A DNA stretch of 64,000 bases from Lysinibacillus sp. ZYM-1 (GCF_001308875.1 NZ_KQ465108.1:124001-188000), one strand, 5' to 3'. Shown: positions 9,634 through 19,065, counted from the stretch's first letter. The notes: generated by a model not told the origin, from the sequence alone. Numbers and translations are program-made.

Positions 9634-9663
9634 AAGACTGCTTGTTAATAAGCAGTCTTTTTT
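9634..9663 (+). terminator. intrinsic terminator (attenuator) before the ABC-F gene
   Basis: AAGACTGCTT and AAGCAGTCTT pair perfectly over a 6-nt loop, followed by TTTT. It lies 30 nt after the leader ORF stop and 45 nt before the ABC-F start, so uninduced transcription should mostly end here. Confidence 0.85.
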
Positions 9664-9707
9664 GTGTTTTAGAGATGTTTTCGCGCGTTTCATTGGAGGA
9701 AAAAACG

Positions 9708-11510
9708 ATGCAAATGAAAGCTGAGCAAATACAAAAAATTATGGGTGGTCGTATATTATTTGAGAATTTACAGCTTGAGGTAAATAGAGGCGAACATGTG
9801 TCTATTGTTGGCGTAAATGGTAGTGGTAAAACAACTTTATTGCAGCTACTATCTGGCATAGATATGCCTGATCAGGGGCGTATCATAAAAAGTAAAGATG
9901 CCACGATTGGCTATTTACACCAAATTCCAGACTATCCGGAACATTCAGTAAAGAAAGTATTAGAAGAAGCCTTTGCGGATATTTATGCATTAAAAGCTAA
10001 AATGATGGTACTTGAGCAAGAAATGCAGTCAACCGTGACGGATAAAATTTTATGGCAATATGGGCAAGTACAGGAGCAGTTCATGTTACAAGGGGGCTAT
10101 GAGGTGGAAGCCCAGTTGGCGATGATTGCTAATGGACTTGGTATTACGGAGATGTTGGCGCAACCGTTTAGTAGTTTAAGTGGTGGAGAAAAGACGAAAG
10201 TGATGCTGGGGCAAATTTTATTGAGCCAGCCATCCATTTTATTGTTAGATGAACCGACGAACCATCTTGATATGCAGGCAATCGAATGGCTTGAAAATTA
10301 TGTACGCAACTTTGAGGGTATTGTCATTGTCGTATCTCATGACCGACATTTCATGAATCAGGTCGCGCATAAAATTATTGAAATTGAGGATGGAGAGGCC
10401 TTTACGTATAGCGGTAATTACGATGCATTTATGGCACAAAAAGAGGCGAAGATTGAACAACAATTTTCTGATTATGAAGAGCAGCAAAAGAAAATTAAAA
10501 AAATGCAAGAAACGATTAAACGCTTAAAACAATGGGCCAACGAAGCGAATCCACCAAATGCTTCTATGCATAGACGTGCAAAAAGTATGGAAAAAGCATT
10601 AGCACGTATCGAACGGGTGAAAAAACCTCTCACAAAGAAGAAAATGAATCTTGCTTTAACGATGGCTGAACGCAGTGGTAAAGAGGTAGTGCAGTTGCTA
10701 GACATTCACCACGGCTATGACAAACCTTTATTGAAAGACAGTAACCTAGCTGTTTACTTTGGTGAAAGGCTTGCAATTGTTGGGAGTAATGGTAGTGGGA
10801 AATCAACATTACTAAAAATGATGCTAGGGGAAATCGTTCCTAATCGTGGTGTTTGCCATGTGGGTAGTAATGTGAAATTTGGCTACCTATCTCAACAGTT
10901 TGAACATAAAAATCCAGCTGTCCGACTAATTGATGCCTTTCGTGAAAATGTTCCCGTGTCTGAAGCTGAAGCCCGTCATATACTCGCACGATTTTTGTTC
11001 TATGGTTATGATGTCTTTAAAAAAGTGAAGGATTTAAGCGGCGGGGAAAAGATGCGTCTTCGATTAGCTCAATTAATGCATGAGGATATTAATGTACTGA
11101 TTTTGGATGAACCAACCAATCATTTAGATATTGAAGCGAGAGAGGTACTGGAAGATACGCTGGAATCCTTTGAAGGAACCATTATTGGTGTGTCACATGA
11201 CCGCTATTTCTTACAAAAGATTTTTACAAAGACAGCATGGATAGAGGATCAAACCATTCATGTTTTTGAAGGGGATTATGAGTGGGCTAGACAAAAGCGA
11301 CAGGAATTCTCGAAGAAAAAAGTGGTTGAAAATGAACCAGCTCCTAAAATACTACCTGTCAAAAAAGAGCTATCGATTGAACAACAAATTGAAAAATTAG
11401 AGGCAAAACTACAAGAACCTTCACTTGCTAAAGAACAACGACAAAAGCTCGAACAGCAAATAGGGGAATTATATGAAAAATGGATGGAAGAGGGAACGGA
11501 ACATGCTTAA
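9708..11510 (+). CDS. ABC-F family ATPase (likely ribosome protection)
   Basis: This 600-aa soluble protein carries two ABC ATPase domains and no membrane segments. Walker A motifs are GVNGSGKTT (about residue 38) and GSNGSGKST (about 361). Signatures LSGGEKTKVML and LSGGEKMRLRL and two DEPTNHLD Walker B motifs are present. Between the domains lies the long helical ABC-F linker. A Lys/Glu-rich C-terminal coiled coil follows the second domain. ABC-F proteins bind the ribosomal E site, and one branch displaces antibiotics. The attenuator-like leader favours the resistance branch over the housekeeping branch, but the sequence alone does not settle this. The start at 9708 has GGAGG 8 nt upstream. 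Confidence 0.88.
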   Translation: MQMKAEQIQKIMGGRILFENLQLEVNRGEHVSIVGVNGSGKTTLLQLLSGIDMPDQGRIIKSKDATIGYLHQIPDYPEHSVKKVLEEAFADIYALKAKMMVLEQEMQSTVTDKILWQYGQVQEQFMLQGGYEVEAQLAMIANGLGITEMLAQPFSSLSGGEKTKVMLGQILLSQPSILLLDEPTNHLDMQAIEWLENYVRNFEGIVIVVSHDRHFMNQVAHKIIEIEDGEAFTYSGNYDAFMAQKEAKIEQQFSDYEEQQKKIKKMQETIKRLKQWANEANPPNASMHRRAKSMEKALARIERVKKPLTKKKMNLALTMAERSGKEVVQLLDIHHGYDKPLLKDSNLAVYFGERLAIVGSNGSGKSTLLKMMLGEIVPNRGVCHVGSNVKFGYLSQQFEHKNPAVRLIDAFRENVPVSEAEARHILARFLFYGYDVFKKVKDLSGGEKMRLRLAQLMHEDINVLILDEPTNHLDIEAREVLEDTLESFEGTIIGVSHDRYFLQKIFTKTAWIEDQTIHVFEGDYEWARQKRQEFSKKKVVENEPAPKILPVKKELSIEQQIEKLEAKLQEPSLAKEQRQKLEQQIGELYEKWMEEGTEHA

Positions 11511-12294
11511 TTTAGAACGCATTGTGCAACTTGATATTGATTATATAAAGAGTTTTAGTGAGATGGAGGCATGTGAAGAAGGAGTTTTATTTTACAATAA
11601 GGCGATCCCAACCTATTATGATGCCAATCATGCGCATGTTTGGCGAAAGATTGAAAAGCCTGATCTGTTTTTACGAGAAATGAAAGTGTTCTATCAATCT
11701 AAGTCTCTTATCCCACGGTTATATTTATACAATCTTGGGGAAAATCAAATATGTATCGAGGCTTTAGGGATGCATGGCTTTCAATATGAGCAGTTTGTAA
11801 ATGAAATCCAGTGTTGGAATGGTGAATTTACGAAACTTCCACCTCAATCAGCCATTCAAATTGAACGCGTAACAGATGCGAATGTGGACGAAGCCTTGGC
11901 AGTGGAAATGAGCATTTCAGCTTTTGGAGATCCAGCATTAATTAAAAAGGCATTTGAGCAAACCTATCATTTGCCAAGCTTTACGTACTATTTGTTGAAA
12001 CTAGATGGGGTGGCATGCTGTTCGGCCAGTATTTTTGTGTCAGGAAATCAAGGAAGGATCGAGAGTGTAGCAACAATTGAAAGTTATCGAGGACGTGGTT
12101 TAATCGGCTATATGTTGCAGCATATCCAACAACAGTCAATGAATCAGAAGCTCGAGCATCTTTGGATATGGCCGATTAACGATCAGGTTGCCAAAGTCTA
12201 TGACAAGGCAAATTTTAAATCGGTAGGCTCCATTGCATCTATCCATGCATTTACAGAAGGGAAAAGTATTCAAGACATACGACAAAACTCTTAA
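11503..12294 (+). CDS. GNAT family N-acetyltransferase
   Basis: This 263-aa protein has a C-terminal GNAT fold. GRIESVATIESYRGRGLIGYML carries the acetyl-CoA-binding RGRG loop, and a Y-D-K-A-N-F end motif follows. The N-terminal ~120 residues form a divergent half-domain. Its ATG at 11503 overlaps the ABC-F stop by 8 nt, so the two genes are translationally coupled and would share the attenuator. That pairing suggests, but does not prove, a second detoxifying or stress function. Confidence 0.82.
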   Translation: MLNLERIVQLDIDYIKSFSEMEACEEGVLFYNKAIPTYYDANHAHVWRKIEKPDLFLREMKVFYQSKSLIPRLYLYNLGENQICIEALGMHGFQYEQFVNEIQCWNGEFTKLPPQSAIQIERVTDANVDEALAVEMSISAFGDPALIKKAFEQTYHLPSFTYYLLKLDGVACCSASIFVSGNQGRIESVATIESYRGRGLIGYMLQHIQQQSMNQKLEHLWIWPINDQVAKVYDKANFKSVGSIASIHAFTEGKSIQDIRQNS

Positions 12295-12310
12295 ACTAAG
12301 ATAACTATAA

Positions 12311-12350
12311 AATCCGCCAAATTCCTGTTAGGTTTTGGCGGATTTTTTTT
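12311..12350. terminator. bidirectional terminator
   Basis: AATCCGCCAAA (12311-12321) pairs with TTTGGCGGATT (12334-12344), followed by a T-run. It separates convergent genes. Confidence 0.85.
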
Positions 12351-13911
12351 AGAACTGTACTTGCCAATTATGATTACATGTTGGTTGGATAGTGGGATGT
12401 TTTAATATATAATCGGCAATTAACTCGGTCATATCAATCTGAATCTCTTTTACAACAGATCGATTCCTTAAAAAATCAAAATTTCCTGCACCGGTGGCAC
12501 GATAGCTGCTCATCACGACATCGAATTCTTCATCCATTTTGACAGCCACACCACGATACATAAGTTTTGTGACACGTTCACCAATAGGCTTTGAAATGTC
12601 AAAGATATACTCAATACCTTCCCACATATCATAATTATAAGGTTGTGCCTTTGGAAAAAGGAAAGACTCTGCCACCTGCAATTGACCTGTCTCGACCGTA
12701 AAATAGCTAGCTGACTGTTCAAGGGCAAGTAAAATGTCCTGTCCTGAGAGTCGAAGTACCTTTAATGTATTAGCATAAATATAGTTTGTGACAATGTCAC
12801 GCATCGTGACCGCTTCCTTTAGGCCACCTCGTTCATCATGAAAAAGAGCTGTACAAGAAATGGAAGCCCCAGACACAGCCATTTGAATGCGGTTAATAAA
12901 TTCTATATATGGATGCTCCTGAACGCGCGCTAGAAATGGATTTTCAATTTGTAAATCTCCATGGATCATACCGATTGTTTCATCTAACCATGCTTCGGTT
13001 TTTTCATAGGTAGGTGAAATGATATGGCAAACAGATGCAAGAGGTACCGTATGTTCTGAACTATAAATGAGAGATGGTTTATGCCCAATGGATTGGATCT
13101 TATTTTGATTATCCAACTCAATTTCTAGCTCTATTTTAGCGATACAAACGCCCTTAGTACCAGGTTGAATGACTGTTTTCCCCATGATGGTTGTGCTAAT
13201 TTCACGATGTTGGTGGCCAGAAATAATAATATCTACTTCTTCTATTTCTGTACACATGCGATACCCTTGGTTTTCTCCATCCTCAGCTTCAAGTAATTCT
13301 CCAGTTTCAAGATTACGTTCAAATCCGCCGTGATAACAAAGAATTACAACGTCAATTTGTTCATTGGCACGAATCCATTTTGCCCAGTAGCTAGCACTCC
13401 AAAAGGCATCTTCAAAATGAAGCCCTGTGATATGTAGAGGTTCCTCCCACTTTGTAACAAAGTGTGTTGTCACACCTAAAAGGGCTATTCGAATGCCATC
13501 TATTTCTTTGATGATATATGGCTTTGTAAATGGCTTACCATCCTCGGTAACGATATTTGCTCCTAGCCATGGAAATTGTGATTGATGAATCACCGATTGA
13601 AGCGTTTGAAGGCCATAATTAAATTCGTGATTTCCGAATACTATAGCATCATATTGAAGCTCATTGGCGACCTGAATCAAAGGATTTGGTTCCTGCGCTT
13701 GAAATTTTTGATGATAGAAGGTCATAGGACTCCCCTGAATAAAATCACCATTATCAATTAAAATGGTTGGCATTTCAAGCCGTTTTTCTTCAATTATTGT
13801 CGCGAGTTTTGCCAACCCGAGAGCTTCATTACGATCATTTCTGAAAGTGGTGGGCATTATATAGCCGTGAATATCACTAGTTGCAAGTATTTGAATGGTT
13901 TTGGTAGACAT
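12349..13911 (-). CDS. bifunctional metallophosphatase/5'-nucleotidase
   Basis: This 520-aa protein has an N-terminal calcineurin-like metallophosphoesterase domain. Its motifs are ATSDIHG, DNGDFIQGSP, FGNHEFNYG and SGHQHRE. The C-terminal 5'-nucleotidase substrate domain lies at about residues 315-490 (YANTLKVLRLSGQDI...). It should hydrolyse nucleotides or cyclic nucleotide phosphates with divalent metals. There is no signal peptide when translation starts at 13911 (GGAGGATC upstream), so it is predicted to be cytosolic, like YunD-type relatives. Confidence 0.88.
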   Translation of the reverse strand: MSTKTIQILATSDIHGYIMPTTFRNDRNEALGLAKLATIIEEKRLEMPTILIDNGDFIQGSPMTFYHQKFQAQEPNPLIQVANELQYDAIVFGNHEFNYGLQTLQSVIHQSQFPWLGANIVTEDGKPFTKPYIIKEIDGIRIALLGVTTHFVTKWEEPLHITGLHFEDAFWSASYWAKWIRANEQIDVVILCYHGGFERNLETGELLEAEDGENQGYRMCTEIEEVDIIISGHQHREISTTIMGKTVIQPGTKGVCIAKIELEIELDNQNKIQSIGHKPSLIYSSEHTVPLASVCHIISPTYEKTEAWLDETIGMIHGDLQIENPFLARVQEHPYIEFINRIQMAVSGASISCTALFHDERGGLKEAVTMRDIVTNYIYANTLKVLRLSGQDILLALEQSASYFTVETGQLQVAESFLFPKAQPYNYDMWEGIEYIFDISKPIGERVTKLMYRGVAVKMDEEFDVVMSSYRATGAGNFDFLRNRSVVKEIQIDMTELIADYILKHPTIQPTCNHNWQVQF

Positions 13912-14092
13912 AAGAGATCCTCCGATCATTAGTATATCCATAGTATATAAAGTAATTTCGTGTGGAGTTAGCGTATTTACAATATCAAAATATTATTTTA
14001 CGAACTAGAAACATTTATTTACGCGCTATTAACACTAGGAAAATATTTACTGTATATACTGAGGAAGCATTTCAAAAAGGGAGGATATTACT

Positions 14093-15160
14093 TTGAAGAA
14101 ATTACTACTTTTAACATTAACATGCATGCTTGCTGTGTTCCTGATGGCATGTGGAAATGAAGCGTCAAACACATCAAAGGAAGATAAAAAGGTAGATGTG
14201 GAGGCAAGTGGCAATGAGTCTGTAGATAAACTATCGATTGGTTTTGTACCTTCACGTAATCCAGATGAAATTATTACGGCAACAGAGCCCTTAAAAGGTT
14301 TACTAAAGGATGAGCTTGCGAAATTAGGTTTTGATGTAGGTGAAATTGATATTACAGTAGGCACTAATTTTGAAGCAGTAGGGGAAGCCTTATCCGCAGG
14401 TACTACAGATATTGGCTTAATTCCTGGAGGGACATACGTGCTATATGATGATGGTGCAGAAGTGATTTTAACAGCTACACGTGCTGGCTTAAACAATGAT
14501 TCTGATAATCCAGTGGATTGGAATAAAAATAAGCCAACAGCACCAACAACAACACAGGCTACATCTTATAGAGCCATTTTAGTGGCAGGACCATCTGAAA
14601 AAGGTAAAGCATTAGCAGCGAAAGTGAATAATGGTGAGAAATTAACGTTTGAAGATTTAAATAATGTGACTTGGAACGTTATGTCTTCTTCTTCACCAGC
14701 AGGCTATATTTACCCTACATTATGGTTGCATGAGAATTTTGATAAGACGATTCCTGATTTAGCGAAAGTTGTTCAAGCTGATTCGTATGGTAATGCTTTT
14801 GGACGTTTAGCTGCTGGTCAAACGGATGTGTTGGTGACTTATGCTGACGCACGTCGTGATTATGAGGAAAGCTGGCAAGGAGAATTCGGACGCTCTGCTT
14901 CCATTTGGGATGAAACAGATTTAATCGGGGTAATGCCTGCCATTTATAACGACACAATTAGCGTGAGTAAAAATTCCAAGATCATGACGGATGACTTAAA
15001 AAAGGCAGTTCAGCAAGCCTTCATTAATATTGGCAACACAGATAAAGGTAAAGAAGTAATCGCTATCTATAGTCATGAAGGCTATCAGGAAGCAAAAGAT
15101 AGTGACTATGATAATGAGCGTAAGGCACAGGAATTAGTGCAAAACCTCGGTTCGAAATAA
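14093..15160 (+). CDS. phnD: phosphate/phosphite/phosphonate ABC transporter substrate-binding lipoprotein (PhnD family)
   Basis: This 355-aa lipoprotein has a signal peptide ending in the lipobox LMAC, so Cys20 should be lipidated. The mature part matches the PhnD family: LSIGFVPSRNPDEI, the GTTDIGLIPGGTYVL region, SYRAILVAGP, the SSSPAGYIYP loop and TDVLVTYADARRD. The start codon is TTG with GGGAGG 8 nt upstream. It is the first gene of a four-gene importer operon. Whether the ligand is phosphonate, phosphite or phosphate cannot be told from sequence alone. Confidence 0.9.
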   Translation: MKKLLLLTLTCMLAVFLMACGNEASNTSKEDKKVDVEASGNESVDKLSIGFVPSRNPDEIITATEPLKGLLKDELAKLGFDVGEIDITVGTNFEAVGEALSAGTTDIGLIPGGTYVLYDDGAEVILTATRAGLNNDSDNPVDWNKNKPTAPTTTQATSYRAILVAGPSEKGKALAAKVNNGEKLTFEDLNNVTWNVMSSSSPAGYIYPTLWLHENFDKTIPDLAKVVQADSYGNAFGRLAAGQTDVLVTYADARRDYEESWQGEFGRSASIWDETDLIGVMPAIYNDTISVSKNSKIMTDDLKKAVQQAFINIGNTDKGKEVIAIYSHEGYQEAKDSDYDNERKAQELVQNLGSK

Positions 15161-15166
15161 TGTAGT

Positions 15167-15217
15167 GAAGAATCTGCGTGGCCTGCGGTTTACCCGCAGA
15201 AAGCAGATTCTTCTTTT
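15167..15217 (+). terminator. strong hairpin between phnD and phnC
   Basis: GAAGAATCTGC (15167-15177) pairs with GCAGATTCTTC (15203-15213), with an inner CTGCGG/CCGCAG stem and a T-rich tail. Partial termination or 3'-end protection here would leave phnD mRNA in excess of the permease genes. Confidence 0.75.
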
Positions 15218-15252
15218 ATTAGAGTATAGTTTTCTAGAAATGGAGCGGTTCA

Positions 15253-16056
15253 ATGATTGAGTTTAAAGAGGTAGAAAAACGTTATCCAAATGGCTTTCTC
15301 GCCTTAAATCAAATTAATCTACAAATTGAGCAGGGCGAGTTCGTTGCCATCATCGGTTTATCGGGTGCTGGGAAATCAACGTTATTGCGCTGTATCAATA
15401 AAATGCATGACATTACTGAAGGGACATTGTGTGTCAATGAAGTTGACGTGCAACAACTAAAGGGCAAGGGAATTCGCGACCTACGCCGTAATATTGGGAT
15501 GATTTTTCAATCTTTTAACCTCGTTACACGAGTGTCAGTTTTGAAAAATGTGCTTGTATCTTTTGTTCCGAATATGCCTGTTTGGCGAAAAATCCTTGGC
15601 ATATTTACGCAAGAAGAGAAGCGTCTAGCATTAATGGCGCTCGACCAAGTCGGAATTTTAGATAAGGCTTATGTACGTGTCGATCAGTTATCTGGGGGAC
15701 AACAACAGCGTGTGGCGCTAGCTCGTACTCTAGCACAAAATCCACAAATCATTTTGGCGGACGAGCCTGTAGCATCACTTGACCCTGTAACAGCTAAACA
15801 GGTCATGGAGGATTTTAAACGGATAAATCAAGAGTTAAACATGACCATTATTATTAACATTCACCACGTCGATCTGGCATTAGCCTATGCTACACGTGTG
15901 ATTGGTGTGCGCAGCGGTGAAATTGTATTTGATGGACAAGCGAGTGAAATAACAGAGGAGACGCTTGCATTCATCTATAACAATACGAACCAAGAGAGAG
16001 GCGAAACGGAACATGCAATGGAAGCTACTATCACCGAAGAAAATAGTATTGCCTAA
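15253..16056 (+). CDS. phnC: phosphonate-type ABC transporter ATP-binding protein
   Basis: This 267-aa ATPase has Walker A GLSGAGKST (about residues 36-44), signature LSGGQQQRVALARTLAQNP and Walker B ILADEPVASLDP. A family-typical insertion (FVPNMPVWRKILGIF) lies between them. PhnC proteins power uptake of phosphonates or phosphite. It is followed by two permease genes, the first overlapping its 3' end. Confidence 0.92.
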   Translation: MIEFKEVEKRYPNGFLALNQINLQIEQGEFVAIIGLSGAGKSTLLRCINKMHDITEGTLCVNEVDVQQLKGKGIRDLRRNIGMIFQSFNLVTRVSVLKNVLVSFVPNMPVWRKILGIFTQEEKRLALMALDQVGILDKAYVRVDQLSGGQQQRVALARTLAQNPQIILADEPVASLDPVTAKQVMEDFKRINQELNMTIIINIHHVDLALAYATRVIGVRSGEIVFDGQASEITEETLAFIYNNTNQERGETEHAMEATITEENSIA

Positions 16057-16828
16057 TGGAAAAGAAGTGTTGGAGAAACGTTCCATCCAGCCTATCTTGT
16101 GGCTCATAATACTTGTATTACTCTTTTTTTCTATTCGTATAACGGGCTTTAGCTTGGAGGTTCTTGTCAACCGAATTCAAGAGTTTTTTGTCATCTTACA
16201 ACAGATGATACCACCAAACTGGGACTATCTATCAAAGCTATGGCAACCGTTATTTGATACGATTAAAATGTCCTTATTTGGCTCTGTAGCAGGTGCTATA
16301 GTTGCTTTACCTATTGCCATACTTGCAGCAACTAATATCACGAAAAATAAAGGAATTGCAATGGTGAGCAAATTTATACTAAGCCTGCTGCGGACAATGC
16401 CGACTTTGATTGTCGCCCTTATTGCGACGTTTATTTTTGGGCTAGGAACGATGGCTGGTACTGTGGCGATTTTTTTATTTACCATAGCATATGTGGGGAA
16501 ACTATTATACGAACAAATAGAAAATGCCAATATGGAGGCATATGAGGCGATGCATTCAATGGGACTCACGACCATTCAAGCATTTCGTTATGCAATTTTG
16601 CCGCAAATACTACCTAATTACTTATCGACATCGTTATTTTGCTTTGAGGGAAATGTACGTTATGCGTCCATTTTAGGGTATGTAGGAGCAGGGGGAATTG
16701 GTCTGCTTCTTAATGAAAGTTTAGGGTGGAGAAGCTATGAGAATGTGGGCATGATTCTTCTCATGCTTGTCTGTACAGTTTTTTTAATTGAAACAACTAG
16801 CGAATATTTCCGCAAAAAATTAATGTAG
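16013..16828 (+). CDS. phnE: phosphonate-type ABC transporter permease 1
   Basis: This 271-aa membrane protein has about six helices. The EAA-type loop for ATPase contact is EAYEAMHSMGLTTIQAFRYAILPQILP, and a GYVGAGGIGLLL motif is typical of PhnE. Starting at the ATG at 16013 gives a 44-nt overlap with phnC, and this start has an AGAGAGG about 10 nt upstream. Together with the next permease it forms a heterodimeric channel. Confidence 0.88.
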   Translation: MQWKLLSPKKIVLPNGKEVLEKRSIQPILWLIILVLLFFSIRITGFSLEVLVNRIQEFFVILQQMIPPNWDYLSKLWQPLFDTIKMSLFGSVAGAIVALPIAILAATNITKNKGIAMVSKFILSLLRTMPTLIVALIATFIFGLGTMAGTVAIFLFTIAYVGKLLYEQIENANMEAYEAMHSMGLTTIQAFRYAILPQILPNYLSTSLFCFEGNVRYASILGYVGAGGIGLLLNESLGWRSYENVGMILLMLVCTVFLIETTSEYFRKKLM

Positions 16829-16838
16829 AGGTGATGTT

Positions 16839-17645
16839 ATGAATGCTATCGAAAAACAATTACAACAACAACCAAATCGACGCATGTCATACATCATGAC
16901 AATGATCATACTTAGTTTATTGTTTATTTGGTCTGTAACGGCAATTCATTTCGATAATGTTTCGGCAAGTGGTGCGAAAATCGCAAAAAATATATTTGTA
17001 GGATTGCTGAATCCTGATTGGTCATTAGTTGTGAATGTGACAACTGAGGGCATACCATATTTATTAATTGAGACAATGGCCATAGCGTTTTTGGGTACGA
17101 TTGTAGGGGCGTTGCTTGCCATTCCTTTAGCCTTTTTGTCTGCTTCAAATATTGTGCCAAAGCCTATTGCATTTATTGTTCGTTTTCTATTAATTATAAT
17201 CCGTACAATACCTGCCATAGTTTATGGCCTGATGTTCATTCGCGTAACAGGTCCTGGACCATTTGCGGGTGTATTGACAATGTCTTTAACCTCCATAGGA
17301 ATGTTGTCAAAACTATATGTGGATGTTATTGAGGATTTAGATAAAAGTATATTAGAGTCGATGGAGGCTATTGGTTGTACGTTAATGGAGAAAATTCGTT
17401 TTGGCATATGGCCACAGCTCACGGCTTTATTTTCATCTATTGTGATCTATCGCTTCGATATGAATTTGCGAGATGCAACAGTACTTGGCTTAGTTGGAGC
17501 AGGTGGAATCGGTGCACCACTTATTTTCGCCATGAACTCGTACAAATGGTCAGAGGTAGGTGCCATTTTATTGGGGCTTGTTGTACTTATTTTACTGGTG
17601 GAGTATGTTTCGAATCGCGTAAGGACTAAATTGGTCAAAGGATAA
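16839..17645 (+). CDS. phnE: phosphonate-type ABC transporter permease 2
   Basis: The second PhnE-like permease (268 aa) lies 10 nt after the first. It has about six helices, the coupling loop ESMEAIGCTLMEKIRFGIWPQL and LGLVGAGGIGAPL. Two consecutive phnE genes are common in Bacillaceae phn/ptx-type importers. A long perfect terminator follows, closing the operon. No C-P lyase or phosphite dehydrogenase gene is present in this window. Confidence 0.88.
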   Translation: MNAIEKQLQQQPNRRMSYIMTMIILSLLFIWSVTAIHFDNVSASGAKIAKNIFVGLLNPDWSLVVNVTTEGIPYLLIETMAIAFLGTIVGALLAIPLAFLSASNIVPKPIAFIVRFLLIIIRTIPAIVYGLMFIRVTGPGPFAGVLTMSLTSIGMLSKLYVDVIEDLDKSILESMEAIGCTLMEKIRFGIWPQLTALFSSIVIYRFDMNLRDATVLGLVGAGGIGAPLIFAMNSYKWSEVGAILLGLVVLILLVEYVSNRVRTKLVKG

Positions 17646-17670
17646 ATTTTTTTGGTGATGAAAACTAGTA

Positions 17671-17706
17671 AAATCCTGAATAGTATCGACTATTCAGGAT
17701 TTTTGA
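17671..17706 (+). terminator. terminator of the phn operon
   Basis: A 14-bp perfect stem (AAATCCTGAATAGT with its complement) over a 4-nt loop, followed by Ts. Confidence 0.92.
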
Positions 17707-17819
17707 TTTATTCTTATAAAAGAGGGATTTTCATTGATTAAAAGTTTTTTACTTGAAAAAATACCGTATTCGATTTATTGTCTTTAGAGATACTTGTTTA
17801 TGGACTTGGAGGATATGGA

Positions 17820-18554
17820 ATGCACGGAATTTATATACGCTATAATGACTCAAAAGAAACCCCAGTAGCAAAATGGCCCAAAAAAATGGATGCATTTGCG
17901 TATGTTCAACGAGAAAAACCACAACAAGACAATGACAACTTGCTGTCAACAGAAGAGCTAAAAAACCATGCTATTCGCTATATAAAAAGCTTAAAAGACA
18001 ATGCAAGTGTACATTTAGTAGAGCAACGCAACGGCGAAATTGAACATTTTGATCGCCGCTATATGGAATCCTTAAAAGTAAAAGAAAGCATCGATTCACA
18101 ACTGATTAATCTAGAAGAAATCCGTTTATTATTGCAATTAATGAATGTTCTAAATTTATCGCATGCCTTCGGAGAAAATGCTGGAAAGCTCTTACGTCAA
18201 ATTACCCCATATGCAAAAGAGGTAGAGCATCCAACATTCCAAACTACTCGTGTTGAGCGACATTTTTATTCGGAATTAATCGAACAAATTGAAGTAGTTT
18301 TTGCGCGAATTATGCGCCAACACAACCCGTCAACAACGGAAATGCAACATTCTGAAAAGCTCTGGACAACAGTCTGTGAGCAAGCGATTGAAAAGGTAGA
18401 AGCCCGAATTGAACGGTTATCTTCTATCAAATTAAAACATGAGAAAAATTTATTAGAGTTTAGTCATTTAAAACAACAAAATATCGAGGCAAAGGAACGC
18501 CTCGATTTAGCTGTTCATGAGTTGGATGAAATTTTAAATGTACTAGAATCCTAA
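17820..18554 (+). CDS. hypothetical protein, helical
   Basis: I do not recognise a family. The 244-aa protein starts MHGIYIRYNDSKETP and is mostly charged helix. The C-terminal third has coiled-coil character (KVEARIERLSSIKLKHEKNLLEF, LDLAVHELDEIL). There is no signal peptide or membrane segment. I chose the ATG at 17820 because a GGAGG lies 7 nt upstream. A TTG at 17778 would add 14 residues but has no good ribosome-binding site. It is monocistronic, between two terminators. Confidence 0.7.
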   Translation: MHGIYIRYNDSKETPVAKWPKKMDAFAYVQREKPQQDNDNLLSTEELKNHAIRYIKSLKDNASVHLVEQRNGEIEHFDRRYMESLKVKESIDSQLINLEEIRLLLQLMNVLNLSHAFGENAGKLLRQITPYAKEVEHPTFQTTRVERHFYSELIEQIEVVFARIMRQHNPSTTEMQHSEKLWTTVCEQAIEKVEARIERLSSIKLKHEKNLLEFSHLKQQNIEAKERLDLAVHELDEILNVLES

Positions 18555-18600
18555 AAAAGCATGTCTACCGATTGGAATGCCAGTCGGTGACATGCTTTTT
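18554..18600 (+). terminator. intrinsic terminator
   Basis: AAAAAGCATGTC (18554-18565) pairs with GACATGCTTTTT, with an inner ACCGA/TCGGT stem. Confidence 0.85.
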
Positions 18601-18607
18601 ATGTTAT

Positions 18608-18676
18608 AGATGGATAGAAACCTCAAATTGACGGATAGAAATCAGAAAGTGACGGATTGAGCCATAAAAGTGACGG
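18608..18676. repeat. 21-bp-period imperfect repeats with TGACGG core
   Basis: TGACGG occurs at 18629, 18650 and 18671, exactly 21 bp apart, with a weaker unit before the first. The units share a following AT-rich part (ATAGAAA, ATTGAG). It lies between two unrelated genes. Its function is unknown. Confidence 0.6.
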
Positions 18677-18693
18677 TTACCACTAACCGTGCT

Positions 18694-19065
18694 TTACTTT
18701 TCCTCATTTTGATCGCGTTTGGCTTGGCGTGAAATACGAAGTAAATCAAACCCCAACAACACAACAATCATATAGAAAAGGGGGCTCGTAAACGATAAAC
18801 CGATTTGCGACTGGCCACCAAGCAAGGTTAAAACAATCCATAACCCAACTGTATACAGAGTCAAGCCAATATAGGCCTTTTTAGACATTCTTTTATATCT
18901 ACCTTTATCTTGGGCTAGCTGTATGATAACTAGTACGACTAATATGAGAAGAATAATTTTTTTAGTCAAAACCGCTGCAATAGTTGTGTCAGGGAAGAAA
19001 TCATTAACGAATAATAATGTGAAAAATACTAGAATACAGAAATTTAAGATCGTCGAGAGCTTCAT
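18694..19065 (-). CDS. small integral membrane protein, unknown function
   Basis: The 123-aa protein has four hydrophobic segments (about residues 5-25, 33-51, 64-82, 89-107) and a charged C-terminus (ISRQAKRDQNEEK). No family is recognised. It is the last clearly chromosomal gene before the phage-derived block. Confidence 0.7.
   Translation of the reverse strand: MKLSTILNFCILVFFTLLFVNDFFPDTTIAAVLTKKIILLILVVLVIIQLAQDKGRYKRMSKKAYIGLTLYTVGLWIVLTLLGGQSQIGLSFTSPLFYMIVVLLGFDLLRISRQAKRDQNEEK

Noticed and set aside
9394-9693. Minus-strand 99-codon frame opposite the leader region
   Set aside because: It covers the leader ORF, terminator and promoter on the other strand, with no Shine-Dalgarno and no recognisable protein.
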